16,120 bases of DNA from the NCBI GenBank assembly GCA_003248395.1, contig QFNA01000123.1:1-16120 (forward strand). Reading direction: 5' to 3'. Each line of letters opens with the position of its first letter. The first letter of the stretch is position 1. This DNA comes from Citromicrobium sp. GTDB lineage: Bacteria > Pseudomonadota > Alphaproteobacteria > Sphingomonadales > Sphingomonadaceae. The notes under the pieces are model-generated. The model was not told where the DNA came from and ran no database searches. It saw only the letters and a program-made list of their open reading frames with translations. Positions 1-7,234 of this stretch are shown here, one piece after another. The position numbers and the translations under genes were made by a program.

Positions 1-50
1 AGTCCGGGGCTTGCATTCTGGCGTGAAAACGCTAAACGCGCGCCCTTCAC

Positions 51-118
51 CGACACGTGATTCATCCGCCTGCCTGGCTGAAAGGGCTGCCAGGGCCGGT
101 TCGGACGTGTCTCTGACC
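51..118 (+). promoter_or_regulatory. Possible structured leader of rpmI-rplT mRNA
   Basis: Two nested inverted repeats lie just upstream of the rpmI ribosome binding site. The outer pair is GACACGT (52-58) with ACGTGTC (105-111), a perfect 7-bp stem. The inner pair is CCTGGC (73-78) with GCCAGG (89-94), a perfect 6-bp stem closing a 10-nt loop. A smaller hairpin, GCGT-GAAA-ACGC, lies at 21-32. In several bacteria L20 represses its own operon by binding leader RNA, so a regulatory leader is plausible here. The fold is read by eye and no homology to a known L20 leader was tested. Nothing convincing as a promoter was seen in 1-50; TTGCAT at 11-16 lacks a well-spaced -10 box. Confidence 0.3.
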
Positions 119-124
119 AAGGAG
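119..124 (+). promoter_or_regulatory. Ribosome binding site deciding the rpmI start
   Basis: AAGGAG at 119-124 sits six bases before the ATG at 131. An in-frame ATG at 125 directly abuts the motif and is too close to be used. The spacing therefore selects 131, which also gives the canonical L35 N-terminus MPKLKTKSG. Confidence 0.8.
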
Positions 125-130
125 ATGAAA

Positions 131-334
131 ATGCCCAAACTGAAGACCAAGAGCGGTGTGAAGAAGCGCTTCAAGATCACTGCAACCGGCAAGGTCAAGC
201 ATGGCGTGGCCGGCAAGCGCCACCGCCTGATCAGCCACAATGCGAAGTATATCCGCCAGAACCGCGGCACCACTGTCCTGTCGGAAGCCGACAGCAGGAC
301 GGTGAAGAAGTGGGCGCCTTACGGCCTCGACTGA
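131..334 (+). CDS. rpmI: 50S ribosomal protein L35
   Basis: This encodes a 67-residue, strongly basic protein with the canonical bacterial L35 pattern: MPKLKTKSG at the start, the KKRFKITATGKVK segment, the central KRHRLISHNAKYIRQNRG region, and a short C-terminal tail. L35 is a small component of the large ribosomal subunit. The reading frame is open upstream to position 11, but that extension has no ribosomal protein character. The AAGGAG at 119-124 supports ATG 131. The next gene, rplT, begins 23 nt after the stop, the usual rpmI-rplT order and presumably one transcript. infC, often found upstream in this operon, is not visible in the 130 nt available. Length and composition are normal for the family, and nothing suggests damage. 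Confidence 0.96.
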   Translation: MPKLKTKSGVKKRFKITATGKVKHGVAGKRHRLISHNAKYIRQNRGTTVLSEADSRTVKKWAPYGLD

Positions 335-357
335 TCGCGAATTAAGGAGATATTGAT

Positions 358-717
358 ATGCCTCGCATCAAACGCGGCGTGACGACGCGCCAGAAGCACA
401 AGCGGATTCTCGACCAGGCCAAGGGCTATCGCGGTCGCCGCAAGAACACCATTCGCATTGCGCGTCAGGCCGTCGAGAAGGCCGGCCAGTACGCCTATCG
501 CGACCGCAAGATCAAGAAGCGCAATTTCCGCGCTCTCTGGATCCAGCGAATCAACGCCGCCGTGCGAGCCGAAGGGCTCACCTATTCACAGTTCATGCAC
601 GGCACGAAGCTGGCCGGTATCGAGCTGGACCGCAAGGTGATGGCCGATCTCGCCATGAACGAAGCGGCTGCTTTCAAAGCGATTATCGATCAGGCGAAGA
701 AGGCTCTGCCCGCCTAA
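358..717 (+). CDS. rplT: 50S ribosomal protein L20
   Basis: This is a 119-residue basic protein, the normal length for L20. It begins MPRIKRGVTTRQKHKRIL, continues with the GYRGRRKNTIRIARQAVEKAGQYAYRDRK segment that forms the long rRNA-binding N-terminal extension, and ends with the globular half containing LWIQRINAAVR and SQFMHGTKLAGIELDRKV. L20 binds 23S rRNA, is needed early in 50S assembly, and in several bacteria represses its own operon through the leader RNA. The ribosome binding site AAGGAGA (344-350) lies seven bases before the ATG. It follows rpmI by 23 nt and is closed by a strong terminator 24 nt after its stop, so the two genes form a compact transcription unit in this window. 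Confidence 0.97.
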   Translation: MPRIKRGVTTRQKHKRILDQAKGYRGRRKNTIRIARQAVEKAGQYAYRDRKIKKRNFRALWIQRINAAVRAEGLTYSQFMHGTKLAGIELDRKVMADLAMNEAAAFKAIIDQAKKALPA

Positions 718-740
718 CCCGCCGATCGTAAGGTTCAAGC

Positions 741-778
741 GAAGGGCGTCATCCTGCGGGATGGCGCCCTTCCTTTTT
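741..778 (+). terminator. Strong intrinsic terminator of rpmI-rplT
   Basis: A 14-bp stem, GAAGGGCGTCATCC (741-754) pairing with GGATGGCGCCCTTC (759-772) with a single G-U pair, closes a TGCG tetraloop and is followed by CTTTTT (773-778). This is the clearest terminator in the window. It ends only 33 nt before the first AraC-family gene. Confidence 0.93.
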
Positions 779-811
779 GCGTGGGCGACACGCGGCCGCT
801 ATGGCGCGCAT

Positions 812-1720
812 ATGGACGAGCGCGGTCAGGTCAGCCCCGGTGTACTCGATGTACGTTTTTTCGCACCGCCCGACGATCTCGGCCCGTGTTTCACCACATT
901 CTACCGGCTTGAGGTGAACCTCGCGCCCGACGCGTTTCTCGAAGATCTTCTCCAGCCCGAATGGGCCAACCTGCGGTTCTTTGCCGGCGATCCGCCCAGG
1001 GCGCAGTCCGGCCTTGGCGAGAAGGTCGAGGGCAAGCGATTCCTGGCGACGGGGCCCAGCGCGCATCCGACGCGGTTTCGCCTGCGCCGCACGCGCATGT
1101 GGGGTATCGGACTGTTGCCGCTGGGCTGGGCGCGGTTCGTCGATCGCAAGGCCAGCGAGCATGTCGAACTTGTCACCGACGGCGATCGCCACGAAAGCTT
1201 CGCGCGGTTCCAGCCGCTTGCCGATATTCTGTGCGATCCCGAGGGCACCGACGACAAGCAATTCACGCAGATCATTGGGTTCTTTCGCAAGCTGGCGCCG
1301 CCCCATGCGGACGAAAATCGCATCCTTTCCATCCATCACACGATGATCGATCCGCACCTGCAGCTGATCACCGATTTTGCGAGGCGCGCGGGCATGACCA
1401 AGCGGACGCTCGAACGGCTGTGCCTCAAGCATTTCGGCTTCTCGCCGCAGGTCCTCTTGCGGCGTCAGCGGGTCATGCGCAGCCTGGCGGCCTACATGCT
1501 GGAACCGGGCAAGAACTGGTCCGAAACCATCGACCGGCTTTATCACGACCAGTCGCATTTCGTGCGCGCCTTCCAGGATTTCATGGGCATGACGCCGAGC
1601 GAATATGCCCGCATGCCGCACCCGGTGCTGTCGGCCTTCATGGAAGAGCGGCAGCGCGTCTGGGGATCGCCGGTACAGACGCTCGACGTGCCCGCGGGTC
1701 AGACAAAGGGGCGCGGGTAA
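812..1720 (+). CDS. AraC-family transcriptional regulator, paralogue 1
   Basis: This is a 302-residue predicted DNA-binding regulator. The C-terminal third is an AraC/XylS-type double helix-turn-helix domain: GMTKRTLERL at residues 194-203 is the first recognition helix region, and DQSHFVRAFQDFMGMTPSEY at 246-265 is the conserved second half. The N-terminal half (about 10-150, with LQPEWANLRF and WGIGLLPLGWAR) presumably senses a ligand or partner, but I cannot name it. The frame is open from 761, which lies inside the rplT terminator, so ATG 812 is preferred; its alignment with the neighbour supports this although no good Shine-Dalgarno is seen. The stop is 3 nt before a paralogue of the same length. 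Target genes are unknown and nothing adjacent suggests a substrate. Confidence 0.85.
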   Translation: MDERGQVSPGVLDVRFFAPPDDLGPCFTTFYRLEVNLAPDAFLEDLLQPEWANLRFFAGDPPRAQSGLGEKVEGKRFLATGPSAHPTRFRLRRTRMWGIGLLPLGWARFVDRKASEHVELVTDGDRHESFARFQPLADILCDPEGTDDKQFTQIIGFFRKLAPPHADENRILSIHHTMIDPHLQLITDFARRAGMTKRTLERLCLKHFGFSPQVLLRRQRVMRSLAAYMLEPGKNWSETIDRLYHDQSHFVRAFQDFMGMTPSEYARMPHPVLSAFMEERQRVWGSPVQTLDVPAGQTKGRG

Positions 1721-1723
1721 CGC

Positions 1724-2632
1724 ATGTCGAGGGGGGTGGACGATCAGCGGGTGGAGCTTGCATTCTTCATGCCGCCGGAGGCGCTGCGGCCCTATATCAC
1801 GACATTCTATCACGCCCGGATCGTCGGCAGCACCTCGGGCGCAGTGGTAGATCGGCTGCATCCCGAATGGGCGAATCTGCGATTTGTCACAGGCGGTGAG
1901 ATCCGGGCCGCAGTCGGATTCGACGAGGAGGTCTCCGCCATCCCGACGCTGGCGGTGACGGGGCCGACCAGCCTCTCGACACGTTTCGAAGCCGACACGA
2001 TGCAGGCATGGGGGATCGGCCTGCTGCCGCTTGGCTGGTCACGCCTGTTCGGCGTCGGGGCGGCCGATTACGCCGACCGTATCTTCGACGCGCAGCGCGA
2101 GCCCGGGTTCGACTGGCTATCGGGCATGATCGAACTGTGCCGTGAGAATAGTGGCGGCCTGCAGGGCGAAAGCGATGCGATTGCGGCGTTCTTCCTGCGG
2201 CACATCGGCCCGCCGTCGCGCCGCGACGCAAGAATCGTCGGCGTACAGCGCGCGCTGGTCGACCCGGAAATCCAGCATGTCGGCCAGCTGGCCGACTCGG
2301 TGGGGATGACCAAACGGACGCTCGAGCGGCTGTCGCGCGAGGCGTTCGGTTTCCCGCCACGGCTGTTGCTGGCGCGGCAGAGGTTTCTGCGCAGCCTTGC
2401 GCAATTCATGCTCGACCCGACGATGAAATGGACCGCGACGCTCGACCCGCAATATTACGACCAGGCGCATTTCTATCGTGATTTCAACCGCTTCATGGGC
2501 ATGAGCCCGCGCGAATATGCCAGCCGCCCGCACCCCGTCCTGGCGGCGGCGGCGCACGCGCGGATGGCCGCGGCAGGCGAGGCGATGCAGGCGCTGCACA
2601 AGCCGGTGGCGCCGATTGCCGACCCGGCGTGA
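1724..2632 (+). CDS. AraC-family transcriptional regulator, paralogue 2
   Basis: This 302-residue protein is clearly homologous to the preceding gene along its whole length. PEWANLRF occurs at 47-54 (49-56 in the neighbour), WGIGLLPLGW near 96-105, and the identical GMTKRTLERL at 194-203. The second helix-turn-helix half is DQAHFYRDFNRFMGMSPREY (246-265), and the shared PHPVL follows. From about residue 165 the two align without gaps. The start lies 3 nt after the previous stop, with AAAGGG (1705-1710) as a possible ribosome binding site, so translational coupling is likely. A GTG at 1736 is an alternative start. The sequences have diverged considerably, so the duplication is old. Two regulators made together could act on different ligands or as a heteromer, but the sequence does not decide this. 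Confidence 0.85.
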   Translation: MSRGVDDQRVELAFFMPPEALRPYITTFYHARIVGSTSGAVVDRLHPEWANLRFVTGGEIRAAVGFDEEVSAIPTLAVTGPTSLSTRFEADTMQAWGIGLLPLGWSRLFGVGAADYADRIFDAQREPGFDWLSGMIELCRENSGGLQGESDAIAAFFLRHIGPPSRRDARIVGVQRALVDPEIQHVGQLADSVGMTKRTLERLSREAFGFPPRLLLARQRFLRSLAQFMLDPTMKWTATLDPQYYDQAHFYRDFNRFMGMSPREYASRPHPVLAAAAHARMAAAGEAMQALHKPVAPIADPA

Positions 2633-2720
2633 GCGGTGCAACAAGGGGCTTGGGCAGTGCCGCGCTTGCCGCTAGGGGCTGTGCAGCAGCTTTTCCGGGA
2701 ATGGCCGAAAACCGAAGAAA

Positions 2721-3821
2721 ATGACCCAGTTCGACACCATGAAAACCGACGCGCTGGCGCGGATCGACGCCGTTTCCGATGCAACGGGGCTGGAAGCCCT
2801 GCGGGTCGAGTTTCTGGGCAAGCAGGGATCGATCTCTGCCCTGATGAAGACGCTGGGCAAGATGAGCGCCGAGGAACGCCAGACCGAAGCGCCGAGGATA
2901 CAGGAATTACGGGCAGATGTTGCCGATGCCATTGCGGCGCGCAAGGCAGGTTTCGAAGCTGCCGAACTGAAGCGCAAGCTGGCTGAAGAGCGTCTGGACC
3001 TGACGCTGCCCGCGCCAGAGGCGCCGAAGGGCAGCGTGCATCCGGTCAGCCAGGTGATGGACGAGCTGGCGGAGATCTTTGCGGACCTCGGCTTTTCTGT
3101 CGCCACCGGTCCGGAAATCGAGGACGACTGGCATAATTTCACCGCGCTCAACATGGCAGAGTCGCACCCCGCGCGGGCCATGCACGACACGTTCTATTTT
3201 CCGGACCGCGACGGTGACGGCAACCGCATGCTGCTGCGCACGCATACATCGCCGGTCCAGATCCGTGCGATGGCCAAACAGGGCGCGCCGATCCGCATCA
3301 TCGCGCCGGGCCGCGTCTATCGCAGCGACAGCGATGCCACGCACACGCCGATGTTCCACCAGGTCGAAGGGCTGGTGATCGACAAGGGCATCCACCTCGG
3401 CCATCTCAAATGGACGCTGGAAACCTTCCTCAAGGCTTTTTTCGAGCGCGACGACATCGTGCTGCGCCTGCGCCCCAGCTATTTCCCCTTCACCGAACCT
3501 TCGGTCGAAGTCGATGTTGGCTGGGAAGACGTGAGCGGGCGCAAGGTGCTGGGCGGGGACGGCGATGCGCCGGGCCACGGCTGGATGGAGCTGCTCGGCA
3601 GCGGCATGGTCAATCGCCGCGTCATCGAATTCGCGGGACTGGATCCCGACGAATGGCAGGGCTTTGCATGGGGCCTCGGTGTCGACCGGCTCGCCATGCT
3701 CAAATACGGGATGGACGATTTGCGCGCCTTCTTCGACGGCGATTATCGCTGGGCCGGTCACTACGGCTTCTCGCCATTCGACCAGCCGACGCTTTCGGCA
3801 GGTGTGGGAGCGGGCGCATGA
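2721..3821 (+). CDS. pheS: Phenylalanyl-tRNA synthetase alpha subunit
   Basis: This is the 366-residue catalytic subunit of the cytosolic alpha2-beta2 enzyme that charges tRNA-Phe. The N-terminal 90 residues are a helical, coiled-coil-like arm that contacts tRNA (EALRVEFLGKQGSISALMKTL at the beginning). The class II catalytic core follows, with HPVSQVMDEL, LLRTHTSPVQIRAM, the motif 2 region FHQVEGLVIDKG, the phenylalanine-pocket segment RPSYFPFTEPSVEVDV, and motif 3 GLGVDRLAMLKYG from residue 318. Length is normal and no gaps are seen. The 88 nt after the AraC genes contains no terminator and only a weak ribosome binding site (GAAGAAA). The stop overlaps the start of pheT as ATGA, so the subunits are translationally coupled. 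Confidence 0.96.
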   Translation: MTQFDTMKTDALARIDAVSDATGLEALRVEFLGKQGSISALMKTLGKMSAEERQTEAPRIQELRADVADAIAARKAGFEAAELKRKLAEERLDLTLPAPEAPKGSVHPVSQVMDELAEIFADLGFSVATGPEIEDDWHNFTALNMAESHPARAMHDTFYFPDRDGDGNRMLLRTHTSPVQIRAMAKQGAPIRIIAPGRVYRSDSDATHTPMFHQVEGLVIDKGIHLGHLKWTLETFLKAFFERDDIVLRLRPSYFPFTEPSVEVDVGWEDVSGRKVLGGDGDAPGHGWMELLGSGMVNRRVIEFAGLDPDEWQGFAWGLGVDRLAMLKYGMDDLRAFFDGDYRWAGHYGFSPFDQPTLSAGVGAGA

Positions 3822-4540
3822 AGTTCTCGCTCGAATGGCTAAAGGCCTATCTCGACACCGATGCCAGCGCGGCGGACATCGCGGCGGCGCTCAACCGCAT
3901 CGGCCACGAGGTCGAGGGGATCGAGGATCCGGCCGAAAAACTGGAAGGCTTCCGCGTCGCCAAGGTGCTGACCGCGGCCAAGCATCCCGATGCCGACAAG
4001 CTGCAGGTGCTGACGGTCGATACCGGTGAAGGCAGTCCGCTGCAGGTCGTCTGCGGCGCGCCCAATGCGCGGGCGGGGATGAAAGGCGTGCTGGGCCTGC
4101 CCGGCGCGGTGGTCCCGTCCAACGGCATGGAATTGCGCAAGAGTGCGATCCGCGGGCAAGAATCGAACGGCATGATGTGCTCGGTGCGCGAGCTGGAACT
4201 GGGCGATGCGCATGAAGGCATTATCGAGCTGCCCGACGATGCGCCGGTCGGCCAGAGCTTTGCCGACTATCACGATGCCTCGCCGATCTTCGACGTGGCG
4301 ATCACCCCGAACCGCCCCGACTGCATGGGCGTGATGGGGATCGCGCGCGATCTGGCGGCCGCGGGGCTTGGGACATTCAAGCCGGTCGAAGTGCCGGACA
4401 TTGCTGGCGCGGACGCTTGCCCGGTCGAAATCCGGACCGACGATCCCGCAGGCTGCCCCGCTTTTTATGGCCGCGTCATTCGCGGTGTGACGAACGGGTC
4501 CAGCCCCGAATGGATGCAGCGCCGCCTGATCGCGGCGGGC

Positions 4541-4565
4541 CAGCGCCCGATTTCGGCGCTGGTCA
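4541..4565 (+). other. Deletion breakpoint in pheT, beside a perfect hairpin
   Basis: CAGCGCC (4541-4547) and GGCGCTG (4555-4561) form a perfect 7-bp inverted repeat with a 7-nt loop. The reading frame loses homology immediately after it, at 4564/4565. Such hairpins can promote polymerase slippage in the cell or dropout in sequencing. Confidence 0.7.
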
Positions 4566-5283
4566 GAGGGCGAGACGGTCGAGGCGCTGAACGAGAAGAC
4601 CTATAGGCTCGACGACACGATGACCGTGATCGCCGACGACAATGGCGTGCACGATATCGCCGGCATCATGGGCGGCGAGCATTCGGGCGCGACCGAAAAC
4701 ACCACCGACGTGCTGCTGGAGATCGCCTATTTCGATCCCGAGCGTATCGGCGTCACGGGCCGCAAGCTGGGCCTCGCCTCGGACGCGCGCACGCGGTTCG
4801 AACGCGGCGTGGACCCGCTGTTCCTCGACGACGGTCTCGCCATTCTCACAAGCCTCATTACCGAGATCTGCGGCGGCGAGCCGAGCGAGGTGGTGCGCGC
4901 AGGCACTCCGCCGAGCGAGGGGCAGACTGTCACATTCGATCCCGACCTGACCGAGCGCCTTGGCGGCATCGCGGTTTCGCATGAGGAGCAGCGTGCGATC
5001 CTGACGGCACTCGATTTCGAAGTGGGAGCGGACTGGACCGTCACCTGCCCGCCGCGCCGTCATGATATCGAAGGACCGGCCGACCTCGTCGAAGAGGTGG
5101 TCCGCATCCACGGGCTCGACAATGTGACAAGCGTGGCGCTGCCGCGCCGCCCCGGCGTTGCGCTGCCCACGGCCACGCCCTTGCAGCAGATGGAGCGCAA
5201 AGTTCGCCGCGCCGCGGCCGCTCGCGGGCTGAACGAGGCGATTAATTGGTCCTTCCTGCCGACCGACGAGGCCGAGCATTTCG

Positions 5284-5302
5284 CCCTTCGACAGGCTCAG
5301 GG
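5284..5302 (+). repeat. FDKLRT-type short repeat inserted in pheT
   Basis: CCCTTCGACAGGCTCAGGG matches from memory the widespread sphingomonad/proteobacterial dispersed repeat core, which reads as FDKLRT-like or LSLSKG-like peptides in other frames. Here it is read in frame as ALRQAQGG within the catalytic-like part of PheT, just before the conserved segment WVLENPISEDMKAMRPS. Only one copy occurs in this window, so repeat status rests on recognition rather than on copies seen here. Confidence 0.6.
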
Positions 5303-6124
5303 TGGTCGGGAGCAGTTGTGGGTGCTCGAAAACCCGATCAGCGAGGACATGAAGGCGATGCGCCCGTCGATCCTCCCCGGATTGCTGGGCGCGGCCAAGC
5401 GCAATGCCGACCGCGGTGCAGACCGCGCCCGGCTGTTCGAGATCGGTCGGCGCTATTTCCGCGGGGAGGGCGGCGCGAGCGACGAGAAGCCGACGCTGGG
5501 CGTGGTCCTCTCGGGCGAGAAAACCCGCCGCGGCTGGAATAGCGGAAAAGCCACGGGGTTCGACGCGTTCGACGCCAAGGCCGAAGCCGAGGCCCTGCTC
5601 GAAGCTGCGGGCGCGCCGGTCGCTAATCTGATGGTCATGGGTGAGGCCGGTGACCAGTTCCACCCCGGCCAGTCGGCGACCCTGCGCCTCGGGCCCAAGA
5701 ACGTGCTCGCCCGCTTCGGCGCGCTGCATCCCAATACGCTGAAAGCCTTCGATATCGACGGGCCGGTCGTGGCGATCGAAATCTTCCTCGATGCGATCCC
5801 GGCGAAGAAGAATGCCGGTTTCGCCCGCACGGCCTACTCGCCGCCAGCCTTGCAGGCGATCACGCGCGACTTCGCCTTCCTCGTCCCCGCAGACCTTGCG
5901 GCGGGCGATCTGGTGAAGGCGGTGCGCGGTGCGGACAAGCAGGCCGTAGTCGATGCGCGTGTGTTCGACGTCTTCACCGGACAGGGCGTGCCCGATGGCA
6001 AGATATCGGTTGCGGTAGAGGTGATCCTCCAGCCGGGCGAAAAGAGCTTCACCGACGAGGAGATCAAGGCGATCTCGGACAATATCGTGAAGAACGCCGC
6101 CAAGCAGGGCGCGGAGTTGCGCGG

Positions 6125-6871
6125 ATGAAAACTGCCTTCGTCACAGGAGCAACCGCAGGCATTGGCGAAGCGACCGTGCGCACGCTGGTCGCCAGCGGGT
6201 GGCGCTGCGTGGCGACCGGGCGGCGCAAGGAGAGGCTCGATGCGCTGGTGAAGGAACTGGGGGCGGACAAGGTGTTTCCCGCCGTGTTCGACGTGCGCGA
6301 TACGGCGGCGATGGAGGCTGCCATTGCCGACCTGCCGGAAGGCTTCGTGGACATCGACCTGCTGGTGAACAATGCCGGGCTGGCGCAGGGGCTGACGCCC
6401 GCGCAGGAGGCCGATCTGGACGACTGGCAGACCATGATCGACACCAATGTCACCGCCATGGTGCGGATGACGAGGCTGCTGCTGCCGGGCCTGATCGAGC
6501 GCAAGGGCGCGATCATCGCCATCGGATCGGTGGCGGGCAGCTATATCTATCCGGGCGGCAATGTCTATGCCGGGTCGAAGGCCTTCGCCAACCACTTCAC
6601 GCTGGCCCTGCGCGCAGACCTGCATGGCACCGGCGTGCGCGTGACCAGCATAGAGCCGGGCATGGTGGAAACCGAATTCACGCTGGTGCGCACCGGCAGC
6701 CAGCAGGCAAGCGACGATCTTTATCGCGGTGCCGAACCGATGACCGGGCAGGACATCGCCGACACGATCCGCTGGATCGCCGAACTGCCCCCGCACCTCA
6801 ATATCAACCGCATCGAACTTATGCCGGTGAGCCAGGATTTCGCCGGTTTCAGGGTGGCGCGGGATAACTGA
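6125..6871 (+). CDS. ydfG: YdfG-type short-chain dehydrogenase (NADP-dependent 3-hydroxy acid dehydrogenase)
   Basis: This is a 248-residue classical SDR. The dinucleotide-binding glycine motif TGATAGIG is at residues 7-14, followed by an ATGRRKERL segment typical of NADP preference. NNAG is at 82-85, and the catalytic residues are N108, S135, Y148 and K152 (YAGSK). The substrate half (IEPGMVETEF, then LPPHLNINRIELMPVSQDFAGF at the C-terminus) closely resembles E. coli YdfG, which oxidises serine, 3-hydroxyisobutyrate and related 3-hydroxy acids and reduces malonic semialdehyde. The exact substrate here is inferred. The start overlaps the pheT stop by 4 nt (ATGA), and the stop overlaps the next gene by one base (TGATG), so it is probably cotranscribed with pheST. 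Confidence 0.85.
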   Translation: MKTAFVTGATAGIGEATVRTLVASGWRCVATGRRKERLDALVKELGADKVFPAVFDVRDTAAMEAAIADLPEGFVDIDLLVNNAGLAQGLTPAQEADLDDWQTMIDTNVTAMVRMTRLLLPGLIERKGAIIAIGSVAGSYIYPGGNVYAGSKAFANHFTLALRADLHGTGVRVTSIEPGMVETEFTLVRTGSQQASDDLYRGAEPMTGQDIADTIRWIAELPPHLNINRIELMPVSQDFAGFRVARDN

Positions 6872-7233
6872 TGCGGAGGATCGAAATCTACGCCTTGGTC
6901 GTGGCTATTATCGGATTTAGCGCAACGTGGTTTCTTGCATCCAGCGTGTTGGGCATGAGTGGCAATATTTTTGCGATTGCCCCATTTTGGTATTTTGTCG
7001 GGTTGTGGGCCGCTTTTCCGGCTTTGCTAGCCGCAATAAACAAGCGTGCCGCAATCTTATTTTTGTTAGCGGTAGTTTCGCTGCTCGGTCTCTGGGCATT
7101 CTATTTGTCCAGCATGACTAGCGACGGCGGGATCGCGATGGGCATCTTTCTCTTGGCAGCGATTGGCACCGCTGTGTTCGGAGCGGCGTCCATTTTCCTG
7201 CGCTCTATATTCCTCGGAAAATCGAATAACTAG
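6871..7233 (+). CDS. Small four-helix membrane protein of unknown function
   Basis: This encodes 120 residues that I do not recognise as a family. Four hydrophobic segments are visible: about 5-28, 33-56, 60-82 and 88-113. The short loops carry NKR near 57-59 and a basic C-terminal tail (RSIFLGKSNN). The start ATG overlaps the ydfG stop as TGATG, and prfC begins one base after its stop. Base composition and codon use differ from both neighbours: TTT, ATT, TTA and TTG codons are frequent, whereas flanking genes use G/C-ending codons almost throughout. This suggests acquisition or relaxed selection, although the tight packing argues that it is expressed with the operon. Function is unknown. Confidence 0.7.
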   Translation: MRRIEIYALVVAIIGFSATWFLASSVLGMSGNIFAIAPFWYFVGLWAAFPALLAAINKRAAILFLLAVVSLLGLWAFYLSSMTSDGGIAMGIFLLAAIGTAVFGAASIFLRSIFLGKSNN

Positions 7234-7234
7234 A

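Larger units (their letters stand above)
3818..6128 (+). pseudogene. pheT: Phenylalanyl-tRNA synthetase beta subunit, broken by an internal deletion
   Basis: The beta subunit of PheRS binds tRNA and edits mischarged Tyr-tRNA-Phe. Frame 1 (3818-4606) gives the N-terminus and the OB-fold tRNA-binding domain (FRVAKVLTAAKHPDADKLQV, residues 45-64) and the start of the B3/B4 editing domain, to RPISALV at residue 249. After 4564 the homology jumps to a second frame, beginning EGETVEALNEKTY at 4566 and running through IMGGEHSG, RFERGVDP and the C-terminal FDX-ACB domain to 6128. Compared with E. coli PheT from memory, about 32 residues (DVTNY through MHAFD to VVRMAK) are absent, which fits a loss near 95 nt. 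Restoring 95 nt gives about 801 residues, a normal length. Both halves look conserved, so this is either a sequence artefact or a very recent mutation. It overlaps pheS and ydfG by 4 nt each. Confidence 0.9.

Noticed and set aside
749..1861. Minus-strand open frame of 370 codons opposite the AraC genes
   Set aside because: It has low-complexity, basic, motif-free sequence and crosses from one AraC gene into the next. It is an antisense shadow.
4541..4610. Programmed frameshift or translational bypass as explanation of the pheT break
   Set aside because: Conserved residues are physically absent from the DNA, so a frameshift alone could not restore the protein. No slippery heptamer was seen.
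4563..5729. Minus-strand open frame of 388 codons opposite pheT
   Set aside because: It is the antisense of conserved PheT sequence; its LSLSKG stretch is merely the repeat at 5284-5302 read backwards.
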